DNA from: an uncultured Campylobacter sp. | Lineage (GTDB): Bacteria; Campylobacterota; Campylobacteria; Campylobacterales; Campylobacteraceae | NCBI GenBank assembly: GCA_938046705.1 | Contig: CALIWP010000003.1 | Location: 1-10,457 of the forward strand | Direction of reading: 5' to 3' | Length of the DNA stretch: 10,457 nt | Shown: one piece after another, positions 7,737 to 10,457 of the stretch | Numbering within the stretch: the first letter of the stretch is position 1 | Layout of the letters: each line of letters opens with the position of its first letter | Position numbers and translations under genes: made by a program | Notes under the pieces: generated by a model | Told to the model about the DNA's origin: nothing | The model's input: the letters and a program-made list of their open reading frames with translations, nothing else | Database searches by the model: none

Positions 7737-8220
7737 ATTTGACGAGCCGCAAGCCTCTGCGCCGCTAGTTTGCGGGTTAAATTTGAAGCCAAATTTGATA
7801 CACTGTGCAGCTCGACTGTGCAAGGCGTTCGCGGGCTATTGGCAAATTTAATCAAAATTATAGCAAAACAGCGCGCGGTTAAATACGACAAAAACAGCAT
7901 TTCCGCGCGAAAAACTAAGTCAAATATAAAGCCCAAAATCGCAGCGATATCACGCACCGCAAAATAAAAAATCGTATCCGCTCCAAATTTGACAAAAGCG
8001 AAGCTAGAAACAGAAAAATAAACAAGGCGTAGATGTAGTGTAGGCTTGCTAAATGCACTTAAAGCCAAAACAGCAGCAATAAACATATCGCGCCAGTAGT
8101 AGATTTTTGTATGCTTTTTACAAATTTACGGCTAGTTTTGGTGCTCGGCGCTATCTTGCCTAGATTGCGGTTTATCGTCAAATTTACCACTAGCGGCTCG
8201 GGCGTTTTGCGGCGTCAAAT
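7737..8220. other. Gene-poor spacer of 484 bases
   Basis: I see no convincing gene here. A minus-strand frame opens at 8086 and runs to 7655, into the end of the AsmA-like gene. Its first 85 or so residues are hydrophobic and could hold two or three membrane segments. It has no ribosome site, its tail is an antisense shadow, and I recognise no family, so it is either chance or the remnant of a small membrane protein gene. The spacer also holds about eight AAATTT words, a 6-pair inverted repeat (ccgcaa 7747-7752, ttgcgg 7770-7775) without a T-run, and a direct repeat ACTGTGCA (7802-7809, 7815-7822). Confidence 0.4.
7857..7865 (-). promoter_or_regulatory. Orphan extended -10 promoter, minus strand
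   Basis: Read on the minus strand, TGC-TATAAT (TG at 7865-7864, hexamer at 7862-7857) is a perfect extended -10, with T-rich tracts upstream. It would start RNA near 7850 heading into the 3' end of the AsmA-like gene in antisense. No credible gene follows, so the product would be an untranslated or antisense RNA, or the box is a chance match. Confidence 0.35.
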
Positions 8221-8766
8221 TTAGCTTTTGATCTCATCGTCAAAAAGCTCGCGAACGTCCACCCAAAAGCTTTCGGGCATAAAAATCGGCGAGTCCAAAA
8301 TCTCAAGTAGGCCGTCCCTAAAAGATAAAAACTCCGCGACTCTTTGGAGTCTGTCAACGGTTTTTAGGCTCATGTCCGCTAGCCGCAGCACCTTTACGAG
8401 CTGCATTTTATCAGCCGTCCACTCGGCAAATGCCAAAAACTGCGAATCGTCCGAAAACGTAAAACACGCCGTAGCCTGCTCGCTAAGTAAAATTTGCTCA
8501 ATCTCGCCGCTTTGGCTAAATTTTACGTTTTCGCTCTCGCCACCGTTTTCTTTGCGCTTCAAATTTAAATCCTGCGCCTCAGCGCTCGCGTCGCCGCTAA
8601 ATCCGCTTTGCAAATTTACGCCGCCTCGCAAAAGCTCCGCGCTCGCGTAAAGCCGTAGCTCGCCAAAACTCGGCGCGCCCATGGCTATCTCATGACCATC
8701 AAATTCCGCGCTAAATTTACCGTCCGCGCTGCACTCTTTCGCGCTGTAACTCCAAGCAGGACCCAT
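8221..8766 (-). CDS. Hypothetical protein with GPAWSYS start
   Basis: This 181-residue protein has no signal peptide or membrane segment and is probably cytoplasmic. The ATG has AAGGAA upstream, which supports the start. It begins MGPAWSYS, continues with FDGHEIAMGAPSFGELRLY (22-40), and later has FTFSDDSQFLAFAEW (102-116). I recall uncharacterised bacterial proteins that pair a GPAWSYSP start with a W-S-D-D-S-x-x-L-A motif, so this is probably a divergent member. No function is known to me. The WSYS...DG and FSDDSxFLAF segments resemble single beta-propeller blades. Between them, residues 42-82 form a low-complexity Ala/Gly/Glu/Lys insert that looks disordered. It lies 56 bases downstream of the next gene on the same strand and may be co-transcribed with it. 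The stop is TAA at 8223-8221. Confidence 0.7.
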   Translation of the reverse strand: MGPAWSYSAKECSADGKFSAEFDGHEIAMGAPSFGELRLYASAELLRGGVNLQSGFSGDASAEAQDLNLKRKENGGESENVKFSQSGEIEQILLSEQATACFTFSDDSQFLAFAEWTADKMQLVKVLRLADMSLKTVDRLQRVAEFLSFRDGLLEILDSPIFMPESFWVDVRELFDDEIKS

Positions 8767-8822
8767 TTATTTCCTTTCAAATTTATCCGCGCATTTGCCT
8801 GTGCTGCGCAAATCTCGCGGTC

Positions 8823-9113
8823 TCACGGCTCAAAATCAAAGCAGTAAAATTCATCCGCCTCGTCCCAAAGCTCCCCTAGAGAGCGCCCGTCTATCTGCGG
8901 CGCGGCGTAGAGTTCTTGCAATGTGGCAAAATACCGCTCGCCGCTCGCATTTGCGCCGGATTCGTCCGCGCATCTTTGAAACGAGCAGCGATCCGCATAG
9001 GTGATGATTATATATTCTGCACCGCGCAGATGAAAGCTAAGCTCGGGCTTGCCGCCCTGGGCTACGCATTTTAGCAGCATTTGCTCTATGGTTTTAAATG
9101 AGTATTTAGGCAT
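8823..9113 (-). CDS. Small hypothetical protein
   Basis: This is a 96-residue acidic soluble protein, which I do not recognise. The ATG at 9113-9111 has only a weak AAGAAG ribosome site. It opens MPKYSFKTIEQMLLKCVAQG, has a probable strand-rich middle (AEYIIITYADRCSFQRC, 32-48), and ends in an acidic aromatic tail (LWDEADEFYCFDFEP). Four cysteines (16, 43, 48, 90) do not form a metal motif. The alternating helix/strand pattern and the paired neighbour would suit a small immunity, antitoxin or adaptor protein, but nothing shows this directly. It is followed after 56 bases by the GPAWSYS gene and preceded by a repeat-rich spacer that ends hypA, so this pair is probably its own transcription unit. 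Confidence 0.6.
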   Translation of the reverse strand: MPKYSFKTIEQMLLKCVAQGGKPELSFHLRGAEYIIITYADRCSFQRCADESGANASGERYFATLQELYAAPQIDGRSLGELWDEADEFYCFDFEP

Positions 9114-9161
9114 TTGGCTTCTTTTTAAATTTATTTTGCCGCGTTTTAAAGAGTGGAAAGT

Positions 9162-9177
9162 GCGTCAAATTTGACGC
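9162..9177. repeat. Perfect 16-base palindrome
   Basis: gcgtcaaatttgacgc is perfectly palindromic around an AAATTT centre. On the plus strand it is followed by GTTTTTAG, which looks like a terminator, but no plus-strand gene ends here. As a palindrome it could equally be a dimeric regulator site about 50 bases upstream of the small gene starting at 9113. Confidence 0.4.
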
Positions 9178-9195
9178 GTTTTTAGAAGTAAATTT

Positions 9196-9230
9196 TAAAA
9201 ACCGACTCAAATTTAAACATCAAATTTGAG
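9196..9230 (-). terminator. Probable intrinsic terminator of hypA
   Basis: On the minus strand, about 20 bases after the hypA stop, CTCAAATTT (9230-9222) pairs with AAATTTGAG (9214-9206) around a 7-base loop. TCGG and then TTTTTAAAA follow. The stem has nine pairs but only three G-C pairs, so strength is moderate. It separates the hyp cluster from the two hypothetical genes. Confidence 0.45.
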
Positions 9231-9248
9231 CTAAAATTTGCGGCAAAA

Positions 9249-9590
9249 TCACCGCATCTCAAGGCGCATGAGGTGCATATCCTCGCCGCCCGTGACCTCA
9301 AGCTCCTGCGAGCCGCAGGTCGGGCAAGTGAAGTCGTTTTCGCTTAGCTCGCCGCTAAAACCGCAGCTTTTGCACTCCACGGCGACGTTTTGCACGATAA
9401 TTGCAAGCTCGGCATTTTCGCAGATCGTGCCGGTTTTATAGACTTCAAATGCACTTTCTAGATAGTGAGGCTCGACGCCGCTTAGCCGCCCGATACGCAC
9501 TTCAAGACGCACAACCTCTTTCGCGCCGTTTGCGGCGGCGTTTTTCTCGCAAAGCGCGACTAGGCTTTGCACTATGCTTAGTTCGTGCAT
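9249..9590 (-). CDS. hypA: HypA, nickel-delivery protein for [NiFe] hydrogenase
   Basis: This 113-residue protein has the usual family length. The start at 9590 gives the invariant MHEL, whose His2 is part of the nickel site, and is preceded by a GAGGT ribosome site. The frame is open upstream to 9695, but the extension lacks family features and would bury His2, so it is rejected. A zinc site of two CxxC pairs is present: Cys73/Cys76 and Cys89/Cys92. HypA works with HypB to insert nickel into the large subunit of hydrogenase; in the related Helicobacter it also serves urease. It lies 145 bases downstream of hypE on the same strand and is probably last in the hyp operon, as indicated by the hairpin and T-run after it. 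Confidence 0.93.
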   Translation of the reverse strand: MHELSIVQSLVALCEKNAAANGAKEVVRLEVRIGRLSGVEPHYLESAFEVYKTGTICENAELAIIVQNVAVECKSCGFSGELSENDFTCPTCGSQELEVTGGEDMHLMRLEMR

Positions 9591-9735
9591 CGGCTTACCT
9601 CGCTTGCGGACGGAGCGGATTTTATTTGTGCGGACGCGTCTAAGGCGCAAATTTGATAAATTTTGCGAGCCGACTCCCGTGCCGTACAAGCCCAAAAATA
9701 TTGCGCACTTAAATTTGATCTATCCATTGCCGAGC

Positions 9736-10457
9736 CTAGCATATTCGAGGCAACAGCTCGCCCTTTGGCGCTTCTAAAAAGCGCTTCGAGCCGTATGCGT
9801 TTTGCAAGATGACGCGGCCGTTTGCGGCGCCTAATATCTCGCCGATCGAGGCTGCGTTAGTATCAAATTTGCGTAAAATTTCAAGCGCGCGCGCTTCATC
9901 TTTTTCATCGACGGCTAGCACGAAGGTACCCTCGTTTGCTAGCTCGTAAGGCTCAAAACCAAACAACTCGCAAACGCCAGTTACTTCGTCGCTAACCTTG
10001 ATATCCTCCTCGCGCACGAGGATGTCTAGGCCGCTAAATTTCGCCCATTCGTTTAGCACCGCCGAGAGTCCGCCGCGCGTCGCGTCGCGCATACAAAGGG
10101 GCTTCACGCCGCCTTCTATTAGCGCCTTTACTACGCCCACTAGCGCTTTGCAGTCGCTTTTTAGCTCGCTTTGCAGATCGAGCTCCTCGCGGCTAGCCAG
10201 CACCACCGCGCCGTGCCTACCCACGTCGCCCGAGATCAGGATCTTTGCGCCCGCGCGCAGGCTTTTTAGCTCCACATCCTCGCAGACGATCTTGCCGATA
10301 CCGCTCGTGTTGATAAAAATTTTATCGCATTTGCCGCGCGGCACGACCTTCGTATCGCCGCAGACGATCCGCACACCGTTTTCGCGAGCGACCGCAGCTA
10401 GCGAGCCTAGCACTTGCTCTAGCTCGGCTATCTCTAGGCCCTCCTCGACGATGAGCG
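9736..10457 (-). CDS. hypE: HypE, hydrogenase maturation carbamoyl dehydratase (C-terminal part)
   Basis: The gene enters from the right edge with no start in the window; 239 C-terminal residues are visible out of roughly 330 in the family. Motifs in the visible fragment include CGDTKVV (32-38), DATRGG (124-129) followed by the AIR-synthase-type C-terminal domain, and the terminal PRIC. The last cysteine carries the carbamoyl group from HypF, which HypE dehydrates with ATP to a thiocyanate, the source of the cyanide ligands of the [NiFe] centre. The tail is intact, ending in TAG. A GTG at 10413 is internal, because the frame continues upstream with the family-like LIVEEGLEIAELEQ. Confidence 0.93.
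   Translation of the reverse strand, partial: LIVEEGLEIAELEQVLGSLAAVARENGVRIVCGDTKVVPRGKCDKIFINTSGIGKIVCEDVELKSLRAGAKILISGDVGRHGAVVLASREELDLQSELKSDCKALVGVVKALIEGGVKPLCMRDATRGGLSAVLNEWAKFSGLDILVREEDIKVSDEVTGVCELFGFEPYELANEGTFVLAVDEKDEARALEILRKFDTNAASIGEILGAANGRVILQNAYGSKRFLEAPKGELLPRIC

Larger units (their letters stand above)
9133..9249. repeat. Perfect 10-base inverted repeat bracketing the hypA downstream spacer
   Basis: ATTTTGCCGC (9133-9142) and GCGGCAAAAT (9240-9249) are exact inverted copies. They enclose 97 bases that contain two further inverted repeats. The right arm ends on the first base of the hypA stop codon triplet. No target-site duplication was seen. Confidence 0.45.

Noticed and set aside
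7802..7822. Direct repeat ACTGTGCA as a possible CRISPR or attachment site
   Set aside because: There are only two 8-base copies 13 bases apart, with no array, tRNA or integrase nearby.
9591..9695. 35-residue N-terminal extension of HypA
   Set aside because: It would bury His2 of the invariant MHEL, and the ATG at 9590 has a good ribosome site.

Overview
The window looks like chromosomal DNA of a Campylobacter. It combines a monomeric isocitrate dehydrogenase, an LDH-type malate dehydrogenase and the first codons of OorD (2-oxoglutarate:acceptor oxidoreductase). It also carries an AsmA-like/MltG gene pair next to icd, as I recall from C. jejuni (Cj0529c-Cj0538), and a hyp hydrogenase-maturation cluster. 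Base composition, by eye a little under 50% GC, is too high for C. jejuni or C. coli. It fits the oral group (C. rectus, C. showae, C. gracilis, C. curvus). Species is inferred, not established.

Layout. 1-102: start of oorD (minus, cut by the window edge), with its own extended -10 promoter. 103-390: AT-rich spacer with a long hairpin. 391-4230: minus-strand operon icd > mdh > NlpC/P60-type lipoprotein, with gaps of 12 and 3 bases. 4295-5227: mltG (minus), upstream of icd. 5208-7736: a large AsmA/YhdP-like envelope protein on the plus strand, whose 5' end overlaps the 5' end of mltG head to head. 7737-8220: gene-poor spacer with a good but orphan minus-strand promoter. 8221-9113: two small minus-strand genes of unknown function. 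9114-9248: spacer packed with inverted repeats, including a probable hypA terminator. 9249-10457: hypA and the C-terminal two-thirds of hypE (minus).

How the genes work together. Icd, Mdh and Oor are consecutive citric-acid-cycle enzymes. The key residues suggest that both dehydrogenases use NAD+, which is unusual for monomeric Icd. In C. jejuni sucCD lies between mdh and oorD; here that slot holds a lipoprotein peptidase. MltG, the AsmA-like protein and the lipoprotein are envelope functions interleaved with the TCA genes. HypE and HypA help build and load nickel into the [NiFe] hydrogenase active site.

The strongest unexplained signal is the hexamer AAATTT. A hand count gives about 80 copies, where three or four are expected from base composition. 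It occurs in coding DNA in all three frames and more densely in spacers. No mobile element, CRISPR array, tRNA or rRNA was seen.
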